Below, in pieces: positions 39,138 through 51,095 of a stretch of DNA of 64,000 bases (position 1 is the stretch's first letter; each line of letters starts with the position of its first letter). The notes below the pieces were generated by a model. It saw only the letters and a program-made list of their open reading frames with translations, searched no databases and had not been told where the DNA came from. A program made the translations under genes and the position numbers. This DNA is from Scatophagus argus. Taxonomy: Eukaryota > Chordata > Actinopteri > Scatophagidae. Location: assembly GCF_020382885.2 (NCBI RefSeq), contig NC_058501.1, positions 7,254,001-7,318,000 on the forward strand. The letters run 5' to 3'.

Positions 39138-39173
39138 ACTAGCTTATAGCTAGTTACAAGCTATAGCTTGTAA
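39138..39173. repeat. Two overlapping perfect inverted repeats
   Basis: 39138-39156 has 8-base arms (aactagct / agctagtt) around a 3-base loop. It overlaps 39154-39173, a perfect 20-base palindrome, ttacaagctatagcttgtaa. Both lie about 370-400 bases downstream of the galr1 stop, so probably in its 3' UTR, and could form a pair of mutually exclusive stem-loops. Confidence 0.85.
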
Positions 39174-39539
39174 ATATACTGTGACGCATGGAAATAATAT
39201 CTATGATCTAACTGAGTTTCACTTTAGAGAGAAGTTAATTTGTCCTGAGTATGAGACACAACAGGTTTTATGATGAAAAACAAGATGTAGGAAACAGCCT
39301 GATCAAAGAGTAATAATGTCCTGCAGCCACACTGGCTTCACCTCTTCTTGTTCAGGAATAATAAACAGCGCGTATGTGGAACAGTACAGCTGCCACAATA
39401 TCAAAGCAACCATACTTACCTACATCAAAAAATCCACACACCCACTCATGCCCAGTGGCTCTGACACTATGACTTTACATTAAGTTTCAGTGTGACAGTT
39501 GTCATAATTCATTTTCCTGTCACCATCCAACCTTGTCAG

Positions 39540-42075
39540 TCAAACATTGGTGCAATTAGTTGAGGGTGGTGTATCCGCTTTGCTGCGAATCTCCTTGATG
39601 TCATTGAGTGGGGAGTCACTGGTTCCAATTTGGCATTTGAACACCTGCTTGTAAGCCTTCCTGAAATTCTCTGACAGGAAGGCGTAGATGACCGGGTTGA
39701 CAGATGAATTGCTGTATGCCAGGCAATGGGCAGCCACACGTAAGACAAAAGAGGCCTGGTTCAGTGGAAAGGTCCCGAACTCAACCCACAGGTGAACGAC
39801 GTGATGAGGAAGCCAAGACAGGCAGAACACCACTACCACCACAAGGACAGTCTGAGCAGTCTGGGAGCCACAAGTCAGGAACAGAGAGAAGTAGGGGAAA
39901 AATTTAGTAAGTGCCCTCAAGGACGACAATGACAACATTAACATTGAAGTCTTATTCAGAATCAACAAATTATGCAGGTTTTTATGAGATTTTTTTTTTT
40001 TTTTTTCATGAGGTAAAAACGTTCGCTAAACTTGTCCCTAATATTTCTTTTTGTAATCTGAGCATGGCAGGCAGAGTGACACTTTGCAGTCAGTTAATTA
40101 GTTTGTGTTTGCACAAACTAATTGACTGACTCAACACACTACAGTGGGTGTGTGTTTTTGACTTGCAGCCCACCATCATGTTTCAGGTTTGGCCCCTCAA
40201 TGGAATCACGGGCATCCCTGTTTAAAATATGTACATACTGTACATATTGTATACATAAAATACTGAAAAGAACTTGGGTACTGTACGCCAACTACTCTGG
40301 GTTACTGGTATGAGTGTCATTATGGAACCTAATGTATGTGTTAGCATTGTGCCAGCAATTTAATAGGGATGCATGAATGATCTGAGAGTAAGTTATGTCA
40401 TTATGTATTAAACTGGACATGCAACATGCAAGTCCTCTAAAATATTTTCATCAAAGCTGCATCAATGTTTATTTCACCACGGGATGAAAACTATGACATG
40501 AGGTTTTCTATACCATCAACAACAATCAACTGTATGCAGCCACCGTAATAGTCACTCAGTCACACAGATGCACACACACACATTTTTAAATCAATCAGAA
40601 GAGTGGTTTGAAAGAATGTGTATTTGACAGAGAGAGGCAGAATGAGAGATTATGTATGATGTCAATAGTGACTGAATAATGGCAGAAAAAGGCTGCGACC
40701 TGACTGCACAAACTGAGATTATTCTGTTCATACATGAACAGCAGGAGTCATGTTCTCTCTTTGAGCAGAATCTATCCAAACTAAGATACAATTTAACACA
40801 ATGCACTGAAAATAATGTTAAAAATGATGAATCTTTTAAAATAAAATGTAATAACTTAATGTGACAATTATGGCAAATCAATTTTGTGGGATAACAAAGA
40901 GGAAAGCAGTGGATGTTATTACTTTAGGCATGACTATCAGTGATGCCAAAGGCTACAGCTGGAAAGTGTCACAAAAAAACACTAATAACATGCTGCCTGA
41001 TCCGGTGAGCTTCTCCTTTACTTTTTTGCATAGCAAATGGATTTATTCTGGAGCTAATTAGTTTCCATCACAGAAAAAAACAAAAACCGAGAAGCCTTAT
41101 ATCAATTAGAAATGCAGCTTTGCAGAAAGCCAGAAATGTTAAATAAACCTTGCCAAAACATTTCCAGTCAAGCCACTTGAACATGTGACTATCAAAGTTC
41201 ACATAGCTGATATATACAGCCGAGCACAAGCATTAATATATACATTAATGTGCAGAAATTATACTGTAGATGTAAGTAATGACAGTTGAGCAACACAGGC
41301 TTTGGATGTTAAATTGAAATTGCCGTACTGCAGCTCCTAGTAAATAGAGTCTACAACACTGACTGTATAAGATGGACGACATGAGAACTCCACAAAAATG
41401 AAGCTAAGGCATGCTGATCGCTCCCTGGTGGCAGGCTGCTATATACGTCATAAGTATACGCCCTCCATGTTGGCAGATGGGACATGGACCAAACACAAAA
41501 ACCCAAAGTAAATGTAAAATAAGTGTTTCCCAGAGATGGTTTCTGTCATTTTAGGTATATCTTATTGTGCTGTTCATTTTTCAAGTGTTCGTTTTTTGGA
41601 TACGCTTGGTGTAAATTAGTTATGTTGTGCAACAAGGGTGTGGCTTGGCTTTATTTTTGTACAGTACTATTACTATGTGCCCTTAAGGAGCACAGGGAAA
41701 ACATTTGTTTGACCCACTTGAAAAAATGAAAAATGCACACACAATGTGCCACATGATTTCGTGTCTAGCCTACTTATTCAACACTTCACTGAAGTCATAT
41801 CACAGTTCTGTTAAGTGAACTGTTCTGCCTGGGCTACCATGTTCGCATTATACCTTGTTGCACTCCCCACAAGTAGCCAAGGCAATAATTAATTAATTAA
41901 TTATAAGAAATGAATAATAAAAAAGACAAAGAGACAGCAAAAGGCAGAAACAGCTTACATTGGTTGTAATCTAATCATTAACTGCATTGAAAGTAAAAAT
42001 CATGGACATTATCCAGTTTGACCATGTCCAGTTGGAAATGAAAGGTCAGTATTGGCATGAGATATCAACTTGACA

Positions 42076-42114
<39 letters not shown>

Positions 42115-45100
42115 GCTATGCACAAAGACACACATACAAGAAACACAAAAACACACATAAAAGACAAAGTAGCCAGGAAGAGTTTCCCACAGTTTTAAGC
42201 AGTATGTTAGCAGTGCTCTGTTTGGATAGCCTCCACCACACACTCATTCTCTGCCCCCCCAACCCCCGAGAGCCATCAGTTAGGCTAATATAAACAGCAG
42301 CATCACTACAGGAAGACAGAACTAATAAAACTCATGCCTTGCAGCTTCTCCTCTCCAGCCAGCTCTGCTACTTATAATTCTCTTTTGTAGAAAGTTGTTA
42401 ACTGAAGTGCATTAATTAATTAGTTGAAAGCTGCCATGATTCATTTTTGAGCTTCTCAGCACATCAAGTGATCAAAGTCAAAATTGAATTTTGGAAAATA
42501 TTTTCTCAAAATTGCTCTTTTTGTTGCTCTACAAAATCACTAAATTTCGACTAAATAGCTGGCCTCATTTGGATATACAATTTTTTTCTACTTCAGATAT
42601 TCTACCTAACCCCTGGCTAATTCAAAATATTGCACTAATTCTGAAAAGTTGGGCATTTTAGTATGGGCATCTAGGGCGATTGACTCACTTTTGGAGCCAC
42701 CCTCAAGTGGCCATTTTTGTAAGTGTAGTCTTTTTGCTTTGCTTTATTTTTTTACTAAGAGCCATTAAACTATTCCAAAAGAAGAGGACACACAGAACAA
42801 GATAACAAGGTCATGTTACTAAAAATGCAGTCCTTATCACTCCACACAAATGTAATGTTTTCTTATCTTGCTATTTTTTTGTCTCTCAACTGAAGTTAAA
42901 GCTTCATTTTTTTCAGAAACATCAAGATTTATTTGCAATATCTGTTTCCACTGTTACATTCTGACCTCGGTGTGCCAACAATTTGTGATATTTAGGTGCT
43001 TTGGGGGTTTTTTGGTTTTATACTAACATAAATATTTTTTCTTATCTATCTTATCACTTGCCCTTTACCAAACATCAGCATGATATTGTTCCTACTTAAA
43101 ATCCAGAGAGTAGTAAATCTGAACATTTGCAAATCTAACTGCAAAAAGTTTCAGGGGAAAAAAAGAACCATTCATTGAAATTATGTACTTGACTTTTGGA
43201 GATGCTTCTTTTTCGCTTTCAAATTTGGGATCCCTAGAAAACAGTTTGAGCTGAACCCCTCAATTGGCGTCGGATTTGATTTAATTCCTTTGAAATATTC
43301 CTTTAATGTTACTTTAAATGACTATTTAAGCCACTGAGAAATGATTGTGTGATGTTCATTTAGTTGGCACCATAACACTCAGTTCAGTTCATTAGTATTC
43401 CTCATTTCAGTTTACAGATGCTGTTAAACAATTTCAGGATGATTTGGGCAACTTTATTTTTGTAATTATCCATAACCATCTGTGTGCTCTGTCTGGATGC
43501 CTGACTGATATCTGGTATCAATGAGAAATGACTTCTAAACCTGCAGTACTAATTGCTGGGTTTTTAAATCCTTGAGGATCCATTAAAAACTTTATTATTT
43601 GCCAAGTAAAGTGAACTCTAACAAACCAGTATTGCCGAGAACATGAACCAGGAGCCATCCATTTTAGTTTTCCTTTAACTGAGTATGACATAAAACCAGA
43701 CATTGAAAAAGATTTACTTAAAATGAGTTTGTCACATCAAGGAAGACTGATTGCATTTTTCTTTGAGATTTGGCTTTTGAGAGTGTCTCATTTGACTTCT
43801 GGTGGCTGTCAGATTGCTGCTGTCCGTGCGTGAGGTGATAAAAAGTTTGTCTAGATGAATTTCACAACAGTAGTGGGAGTAGCCTTCTTCCTCCCAGCTG
43901 CCAGTGAGGTTATATTCACAGGTCTGGTGATGAGCTGCTGAGAACTGAGTGAAACGCGCTAACAACTGATTCAGCTATTATTGGAACAAATTCCCTCCAC
44001 ATTCTGCCAAGTGCACTGTGTGGCCCCCTGCAGTGTTTATTTGTCTTATTTCATTTCATGAAAAAGCTTGTATTACATATCCACTGAAGACTGTCCATCG
44101 AAGGCTGCACATGACGCAGATCTCAGTTAAGTGCCAACAATACTCTGATTCAGAAAAATCAACATCATCCTTTGTATTTACCTAGTTTAGGTTGGCAGGG
44201 ATAATTGAATTCATGAGAAAAGCTTACTTCCTTTCTTGCCAGCAGTTAGAAGAAAGATTGACATCACACTCATGTCTGTGTAGAAAATATTAAACTACAC
44301 TCAGGAAATGGTTATCATAGCTTAGCCTGAAGACTGGACATGGAGGGAAACAGCTAGCCTGACTGTCCAGAGGTTGAAAATGTCTGCCTATCAGCACCTC
44401 AAAAGGTTGACTCAACCTGCTGAGCCACCACCATGCCATGTTGTTATCTTCGGAAAGAGCCACCCTTTCCCCACTGTTTCCAGTGATTATGCAAAGCTAA
44501 GCCAACCCGCTATAACATCATATTTTCAGCACAGTATCGACCTCTTCTTGTATCTATCTGGTAAAAAAGGAACTAAGGTATCGAAATGGACTAATCCTTT
44601 AAATGTAAGTGTTAGGCAATGAAATTGAAGAATGGAATTGAATAAGAAGACAATATAGTGCCACAAGATAATCCTAACTAGCAAGGAGATAAGACTAGAA
44701 CAGTTATAGTGTGCTTAGTTTAACACAGCAGACCCAACAAAGTAACAAAGTAGACAGGTTAGCTTCTTACAGGCTGTCAGAGTGCCAGGGAGTTGAGTCA
44801 TCAGGGATTCTGTGACAGGACAGGTGTCAAAATTTGTTTCCTCTTGAAAATGGGTTTTGCATTGCAGCACCTCCACTTTGATTTCACACCATGAAAGGAA
44901 GTGATAACAGTCTTGGGGGGGTGCCTTTCATAAAGCATTGTTTTTCTAACCCTTTCCAAAGCTCTCTGTTGGACTATAAGGTTGTGAAGTAGTTTTAACT
45001 GATCGTGTTTCCTGATTTTTTATTTAAATTACCCGATTTGTTTTTAATATCACAGTAAACAGGACATAGACATGAAAGAGTAGTCATACCAACCTACTGG

Positions 45101-47479
45101 CAACTGGGGTTTAATAAAAACTAAGATTAAAGTAACATTTTCCTTCACAATAGAAACATGCTGCCAAGGAAACACTGATTTTGGCACTTGTGTTTTCATT
45201 TAAAAAAGAAAAGTTGATCTGCAAGCTGCAGCTGTCAGTATAAAATGAGTAATGTTTCACATTTCACCAGTTTCTCACAGTTGAAGCTGTTGATACTTTA
45301 CTCAGATTTAATATGTGTGCGCAAACTGTCTGTTTGGACAATAGTTATAGTTTAACAGTAGCTATCCCTAAGGTAATTTATGTATTACACGTTGTCTTTA
45401 ATGCACTGTTTGTCAACTGTATCACAAAGCTGTCAGTGCAACAGTGCCTCTGTGCATTCTCTGTCAGTTCATCACCACAATAGCTTAGGTTCCTGTTCTA
45501 CCTTATGCCCCATGTAATAATGCGTGTACATAGACAGGCACACATCAAGGCACATGTATTTTTTCATCACTTCCTCTCCTCCCAACAGACCAGGGTTCTG
45601 TACTCTTGCTGCTAAACTGACCAGCTGTGAAGAACAATGGACAGACAGACAGACAGATATGCAATCAAGCGGGCGACAGCAGATAACTGGCTCTCTAGCA
45701 AGTGAAATGACCTCCACCAAGAATAATGAAGGATAGATGGCCATTTGATTGCACGTTGGCCACTTTGCTCGAACAGGCCAGTTAACAGCAAGCATTATAA
45801 CATTAATATTTCTCATTTTGGCCCTAAGGAAAAACAATAGCTTCCGCTGACTGCCTGTTGAATTCGAGGAAATGGCACAGAATCTGATACAGACAGACCA
45901 GTGCCTCACTGAATAATGTGTGGACTGTGGGTCAGTGTAACTGTGATGTCTTCCTAAAGGTCAAGAACACTGACCTCTGCTTTGAATCCAACCATATGTC
46001 AACAGAAGGAAATGCTGTGGTGTTGTGAACCATGAAAAGCACTGATCCAGATAGAGGAAGGATATTTCAGTACATCTACAACCTTTGTTTGTCTTTTATT
46101 TTTAAAGAAATATGTAAAGGATGACATCATTTACCATTCTAATCACCATCATCGACGGGTTATCATTAACATAGTAGCATAATACTGACTTCAAGGGTTT
46201 AGATGGATGTTTGTAATCAGTGGCATAGAACTGGGGAGGAAAGGGGGCTGAGTATGCTGTGCCCTAATGGGAAGAGAGCCCACAGAGACATAAAAAGGAA
46301 CAGTTATGGCTTTGAGGAGGGGCCCATAGAAAATGCCGGGCCCAGAATTTTGTGCTACACCCTTGCTTGCATGGGAGAATGTATTATACAATGAGTATTT
46401 TCAGTGATTTTAGTACTTTTTACAAGCTATTAACTAAGCCATTTCACTGTTGTATATCATTCTTATTATTATTGCTATTATTTAAAGTTTGGTAATTCTG
46501 CAGTAATTCATCGGGTAGGAAAGCACCCCATCATGTCTATGTGTTGTATTTATTCAGTGTTTAGTGATTACAGCCAGGCAAGTTTGCTAACTTGTGGCTT
46601 TTATCCCACTCCCAACCCTTAAAAAGACAGTTTCATACATACCTTTTTCTTTGATGCCTCTGACTTTTTGGACATATTTCTCAGCTTTTTGTGCAGATGA
46701 TTTAAAACCTACAAGTAAGCAAAGAGAAGAAACATATGTTTTAATAGTCCAGTCATTTTCAGAATTATGGACCCATGCAAGAACCCATGACCTATGTGGA
46801 CATCTTTCCTTACCTTTGCATAACAGAAGGTAATCAGCAGCAGGGGCAACACATAACCAAAAATAAATGTGCAAACGACATAGATTTTTTTCTGGTTTTG
46901 ATCTGGCCAAACCTCCCAGCAAAAAGTGTGATTCTCTCCTCTGTGAAAAATGTTCTGGTAATACATGATAGGCGCAGCCATGGCCAGAGAGAGTATCCAA
47001 ATCACCACCACTCCGATCAAAGCATGCTTGGCCACCCGGATAGAGGAGGACTTTCTGGAATGCACGATTGCAATGTATCGGTCCACGGACATGGCAGACA
47101 GTGTGAAGATGCTCACCAGCATGGACACAGTAAAGAAATAGTGGATAAATTTGCATATGAAGGCGCCCAAGACCCACGTCGGCATCATGTAGATAGTGGA
47201 CTGAAAAGGGATGCAGAAGAGCAGGTACGAGAGGTCTGCTATGCTGAGGTTGAGGATGAATATATTGGTGGTGCTCCGTGGTTTCCCGGGTTTGCTCCGG
47301 GCCAGCACGGTGATCACCATGGAGTTGCCCAGCACACCGAGTGTAAAGATGAGCCCGAAAACCAGCAGCGTAATGAAATTATCCGTGCCGATCCCGAATA
47401 AAAGTTTCTGATCCTCTTCCTCAGCATTGCTGAGGTTCCACGGCTCTTCCAGGAGCCAGACGGGCTCTGATAAGTTCAT
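39540..47479 (-). CDS. galr1: Galanin receptor type 1, 3 coding exons
   Basis: Exons in gene order: 47479-46814, 46708-46643, 39860-39540. The sum is 350 residues plus stop (human GALR1: 349). Both introns are GT-AG and phase 0, at the sites known for GALR1: after YAK at the end of TM5, and before TAQTVLVV. Seven membrane segments begin near residues 36, 72, 106, 152, 199, 247 and 284. Seen: N-glycosylation sites N2, N15 and N183; the C109-C187 disulfide pair; D82; DRY at 133-135; FCLSWLP in TM6; NPVIY at 299-303; a likely palmitoylated C320. H264, H267, E271 and F282, residues shown to contact galanin in human GALR1, are all kept at the same numbers. The family couples to Gi and lowers cAMP in neurons. 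Whether this is galr1a or galr1b is unresolved. Confidence 0.96.
40088..40131. repeat. Near-perfect 20-bp hairpin in galr1 intron 2
   Basis: The left arm agtcagttaattagtttgtg (40088-40107), the loop tttg and the right arm cacaaactaattgactgact (40112-40131) pair over 20 bases. There is one deviation, which is a U-G wobble in a + strand RNA and an A-C mismatch in the galr1-sense RNA. It is shorter than a typical microRNA precursor. It could be the remnant of a tiny inverted-repeat element. Confidence 0.9.
41360..41500 (+). repeat. Teleost dispersed repeat fragment ('ccctggtggc')
   Basis: The order 'cactgactgtataagatgga', 'gatcgctccctggtggcagg', 'gctgctatatacgtcata', 'ctccatgttggcagatgg' and 'gacatggaccaaacac' fits a repeat that I recognise from many fish genomes. 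It is non-coding; the class is not certain. Confidence 0.6.
42079..42112. repeat. (CA)n microsatellite
   Basis: About 17 uninterrupted CA units in galr1 intron 2, followed by a degenerate ACACA-rich stretch to about 42165. Confidence 0.95.
42620..42740 (+). repeat. Teleost dispersed repeat fragment ('ggagccaccctcaagtgg')
   Basis: The words 'gggcattttagtatgggc', 'cgattgactcacttttgg' and 'agccaccctcaagtggccat' correspond to a common fish repeat, possibly another part of the family represented at 41360-41500. It is diverged and non-coding. Confidence 0.55.
44250..44410 (+). repeat. Teleost dispersed repeat ('gaaacagctagcctg')
   Basis: The order 'gattgacatcacactcatgt', 'tagcttagcctgaagactgg', 'gaaacagctagcctgactgt' and 'tatcagcacctcaaaagg' is a diverged copy of a very common percomorph repeat. 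A second, weaker copy is at 50985-51095 in the same orientation. Confidence 0.65.
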
Positions 47480-47900
47480 GTTTTCTTTTTTTCCACCTTA
47501 AGATGTACTCGAAACTTTACCTAAATGGCCCAGGAGAAGTCTGTGTCCCGCTGCTGCTGCTTCATGACAGTTTTAAGAGCAGGAGTGATTGGTCCGGCGC
47601 GTCTTCTCGATGCTGTTTTTACTTTCTTATGGTCTATCTTTACCTCAGGATTTCGGTAAATCACCAGGTTTATCCTTACCTCACATTAGCAATACGTGTA
47701 AATGAATCTTCCGAGGCTAGTTCTCTGTGCAGCTTTCATCAGTGTTGCCGCTGCGCGTCTTGGACTCTGTCCTTGTGCGCACCTGATGTGCCTGCGCACC
47801 GACTGCTCTGATCCACTCTGCTGCCTTTTTCTCTGCGTCTGGAATTTTTCTCTCGCGTTATATCAGGGGTTGGGCTGTGCAATTCACGTCAGCACTCAGT
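47480..47900 (-). promoter_or_regulatory. galr1: galr1 5' UTR and proximal promoter
   Basis: Sequence upstream of the galr1 ATG is richer in G+C and CpG than its surroundings. A CRE-like site TGACGTGA (- strand; TCACGTCA at 47884-47891 on the +) lies about 405 bases before the start codon. Mammalian Galr1 is known to be induced through cAMP and CREB, which makes the site plausible. The transcription start and any TATA box were not established. Confidence 0.45.
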
Positions 47901-49984
47901 ATAACACCTCCCAAAAATGCTAAAAGAAAAAAAAAATATTTATCTGGATACGTTTTGTCCTCCGCGTTTCTGAAACCACTCCTCTTGGCTACAATTTGAA
48001 TGCCGGGGCCAATGTCATTTTCCTAGTCAGACACAATTAGTTTTGACACAGTGTGGCTCGTAAGCAATTTCCCGTCTGGACTGAAAAACTGCAGTATAGT
48101 ACAAAACAGTCTTACTCGGCTGTCTTGCCATGAATACCTTCATTACGTTCCATCCTCTTTTCTTTAGAGGAAATAAGCTTCCTGAAAATACCAAAAAGTT
48201 GCCACTTTTGTTCCCTGTCCGTGTTATTTCAGCAATCGTGTGAATGTGAATGTACATGCAGCAAGGACTTACAGTGTCCTGTCTCTGAGAGTGCATTTCT
48301 ACTCCCAGTGCATCTTCTGATCAGCATGAAAGTCACATGAAAAAGAAAACATTGACACACAACAAAAAACAAGCACCTCTAAGGTGTTCATAACAATGGA
48401 CTGAAACAGACTATGAAGTGTTTTCCCACCATGCAACACACTTTCAAAAGAATCCATATTTGCAAGTTAGACACCAAATATGGAATAAGATGCTGATAAA
48501 TTGGTGAAACTCCAAATGACTTCTAATTCTAAAAACCTATAGGAGCCAACAAAAAAATGAATATTCATGACAAATTCCAAAAAGAACTGAAGTAACATAT
48601 TTCTTGTAGAAGGTGATAAAAATGTATTTCTAAGAGCCATGTAGGAATAATGAGACTCAAAAGAGAAAAATTCTCCAGCAGTTTTTGACCCCAGGGCACT
48701 GTGTGTTCCCTCAACATAAGCTGATTCCCCATGAGGGTCATTTTAAGTCCAAGTTGAAGAACTGCTGATGACATTTCCATGTGTGAATTATTGGCTTATT
48801 TTTCAATATGATGAAAAACCCTTCCGAGCTGAGCTTATCACGTCATGGTTCACTGAAAACAAATTATTGAAATACTATAGCAGTAATATCTGCACATCCA
48901 CAAAGGCTGCTGTCTTTGACGGTGCCATAGTGACAGCTTAGTCGGTTAGCCTGACAAGTTATCTGATGTGGTCAGTCAGTGCTGTACAATTACTAAAAAT
49001 TGCTTAAATTATCAATTAACAAAATACTTGCCAGTGTATGCACATACTCTGCTGGTTAGTAGCAGAGACATGACGATAGCAAAAAAAACTTGGATTGCCT
49101 GCAACCTTAAACTTTAAATCTGTTGTATTTTTAGAAATGAAAACATGCAGTGAAAGTTCATGCAACTCTAATGCTCACACTGCGAGCGTGATTCATTGTC
49201 GGCTATAGCAGTTGATTATTTTAAGTGTGGCTCCATCTTGGGCCTCATTGTTGTTTTGTTTCCAAGTAATGATGAAACTGTGTGAATGTTACTGTGACAC
49301 TTTAACCCTTAAATCTGCAGTAACTCATTGTTATTGCCACATGGTAGGAACTTGCCATAAAACAGTTGTTTATCTATAAAACGAGCAGTTTCAGGGAAAT
49401 ATTGGCTGTTAGACATTGGAGATTCTGGCCTCCTGTATTCTATTTTTGGCCTTTCCCAACTTCTGGAGGAAACATCTGACTCTTGAGCTGCTAAATTCTT
49501 GACTGTGCTTGAAACAAGAGTGGCAAGAGTCAGCAAAAACAGTAAAGTTGTGGACTGAACATGAACACCTGAACAATGGCAGATTTGGTGATAATTCTCC
49601 TGATGCTGATCATTGCTATGAGTCACCCGTTAGTCACCTTCTATTCACATTATCACATGATACATTGTTTTTCTGAATGTCTATTATAACTACTTTAGGT
49701 TTAGATATATAGAGGGTGCAAAGCATGCAAGGATAAGGGAAGGATGAGCATTCAAAAAGAATAAATACACAGGAAACGAGTACCTGCAGCTGTACACAGT
49801 ACAGAAAAGAAAAATACTATTCACACTAGAATCTCTCAAGTTATGATTAGTGTATGTAGGTACTGATTAGTAGTGTTGCATGAATAAGGATTATTGCACA
49901 ATTATTGCTGCACATGTATTATTGCAGGTCTGGTGTGACCATTTGTCCCCATTATTGCACATGATTTGTTGTCCAGTTAACACA
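47901..49984. other. Intergenic upstream of galr1
   Basis: No exon or RNA gene was recognised. The frame at 49309-49626 (- strand) has no known domain. Confidence 0.5.
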
Positions 49985-50120
49985 TTCAACAGCTTAAATG
50001 TCCAGTCTATCAGCTGTGCTTGTTGTGGAGTCTGACAGCAGTGGGCAGGAAGGAGCGGCGGTACCTTTCCGGGTGTAGCAGTCTGTCACTGAAGGAGCTG
50101 CCCAGTGCTGTCAGAATGTC
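49985..50120 (+). repeat. Teleost dispersed repeat fragment
   Basis: The words 'gagtctgacagcagtgggc', 'ggaaggagcggcggtacc', 'cagtctgtcactgaaggag' and 'gcatggggtgggtt' form a recognisable fish repeat, which I have seen linked to the 'ctttattgtcatt' type of start. The 'attattgcac' words from about 49890 may be its front part. No protein is encoded. Confidence 0.6.
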
Positions 50121-50159
50121 TTGCATGGGGTGGGTTTTTTGTGATTCTAATTAGATACA

Positions 50160-50173
50160 ATGGGTGAGACACT
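50160..50173 (+). repeat. Left target-site duplication of SINE
   Basis: atgggtgagacact, repeated exactly at 50401-50414 on the other side of the SINE. Confidence 0.9.
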
Positions 50174-50400
50174 GCGGCACGGTGGTGCAGTGGTTAGCAC
50201 TGTCGCCTCATACCTCGAATCCCGGTCTGGGCCCTTCTATGTGGAGTTCACATGTTCTCTCTGTGCCTGTGTTGGCCCTGTGATTGACTGGCGACCACTC
50301 CAGGGTGTACCCCGCCTCTCGCCCGTAGTCAGCTGGGATAGGCTCCAGCTCTCCCGCGACCCTGACGGATAAGCGGTATAGAAAATGGATGGATGGATGG
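50174..50400 (+). mobile_element. tRNA-derived SINE copy, internally deleted
   Basis: It begins gcggcacggtggtgcagtgg (A-box-like), has a 'tcgaatcccgg' B-box remnant and ends in a (GGAT)n tail. Exact 14-bp duplications on both sides mark an insertion by retrotransposition. Compared with the copy at 58070-58382 it lacks about 19 bases before the B-box and a longer internal stretch that holds the 'ggaggaagccggagtacccgg' segment (seen on the other strand in that copy). The open frames across it are meaningless. Confidence 0.85.
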
Positions 50401-50414
50401 ATGGGTGAGACACT
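50401..50414 (+). repeat. Right target-site duplication of SINE
   Basis: An exact copy of the 14 bases at 50160-50173, directly after the GGAT tail. Confidence 0.9.
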
Positions 50415-50984
50415 CTTCATTAATTTTTCATTGTGTTTTACTGCCTTCTTAAAGCATATTTCATAGCACTGACAGATCTTTGGTGCATCAGTGCGAAGTT
50501 CTTGTTGAATTGTATTTCCTCATAGACAGTGATTGCACCTATGTCAGAAGGTGTTTTTTTCTTTCTTTCTTTCTTTTTTTTTTTTTGCTGTCCATTTTTT
50601 GCCTTCATACTTCTACTGCCTTCCTACTGGGTTCTTCGAACTCTGGCGACAGTGACCGCAAGAGAGCTAAAAAGCATGGGTGAGAATGGGTCAGGACAGA
50701 ATAATGCAGTGTTTTTTGCTCCTGTCAGAGTTTCAGAGCCCACAGGTGCATGTCCCTGTTCGCTGTGCTGCCCGACAGAAACGATACTGACAAGAGACCA
50801 GACAGCAAGGAGAGCAGAGAGCACACACATCAGAACAGCCATCCATCCATTCGGACGTGATTATATTGAATGCAACCTCTAAATGGTCAGTATGATTGTT
50901 ATTCAAAGGTCAGACACACAACAACAATCGATACAAAAGAAATGGATATAAAGGTTATTCTGTTATGTAATACAATATTAGAAT

Positions 50985-51095
50985 TACATGTGAAGATTGA
51001 TATCACTCTCATGTTTGTATGCTAAATATGAAACTTTAGCCAGCCGTAGCATAACAGTGTCCACCTATCAGCACATCCTGCTCATTAATTAGAAT
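50985..51095 (+). repeat. Teleost dispersed repeat, weak copy
   Basis: The words 'gattgatatcactctcatgt', 'gaaactttagccagccgtag', 'cacctatcagcac' and 'ctcattaattag' match the family at 44250-44410. It is more diverged and has lost the central part. Confidence 0.55.

Larger units (their letters stand above)
39861..46642 (-). other. galr1 intron 2 (6.8 kb)
   Basis: The donor GTATGT follows SEASKKK and the acceptor CTCCCAG precedes TAQTV. It holds the hairpin at 40088-40131, repeat fragments at 41360-41500, 42620-42740 and 44250-44410, and a (CA)n tract at 42079-42112. No second gene was recognised inside it. Intron 1 (46709-46813) is only 105 bp. Confidence 0.85.

Noticed and set aside
46587..47177. 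A 196-codon open frame on the - strand
   Set aside because: It is a wrong-frame reading through galr1 exon 1, intron 1 and exon 2; the correct frame gives a complete GALR1 protein.
46775..47401. A 208-codon ATG-initiated open frame on the + strand
   Set aside because: It lies entirely antisense to galr1 exon 1, and its translation (many Gln and His) is what a shadow of a receptor gene gives. No domain is present.
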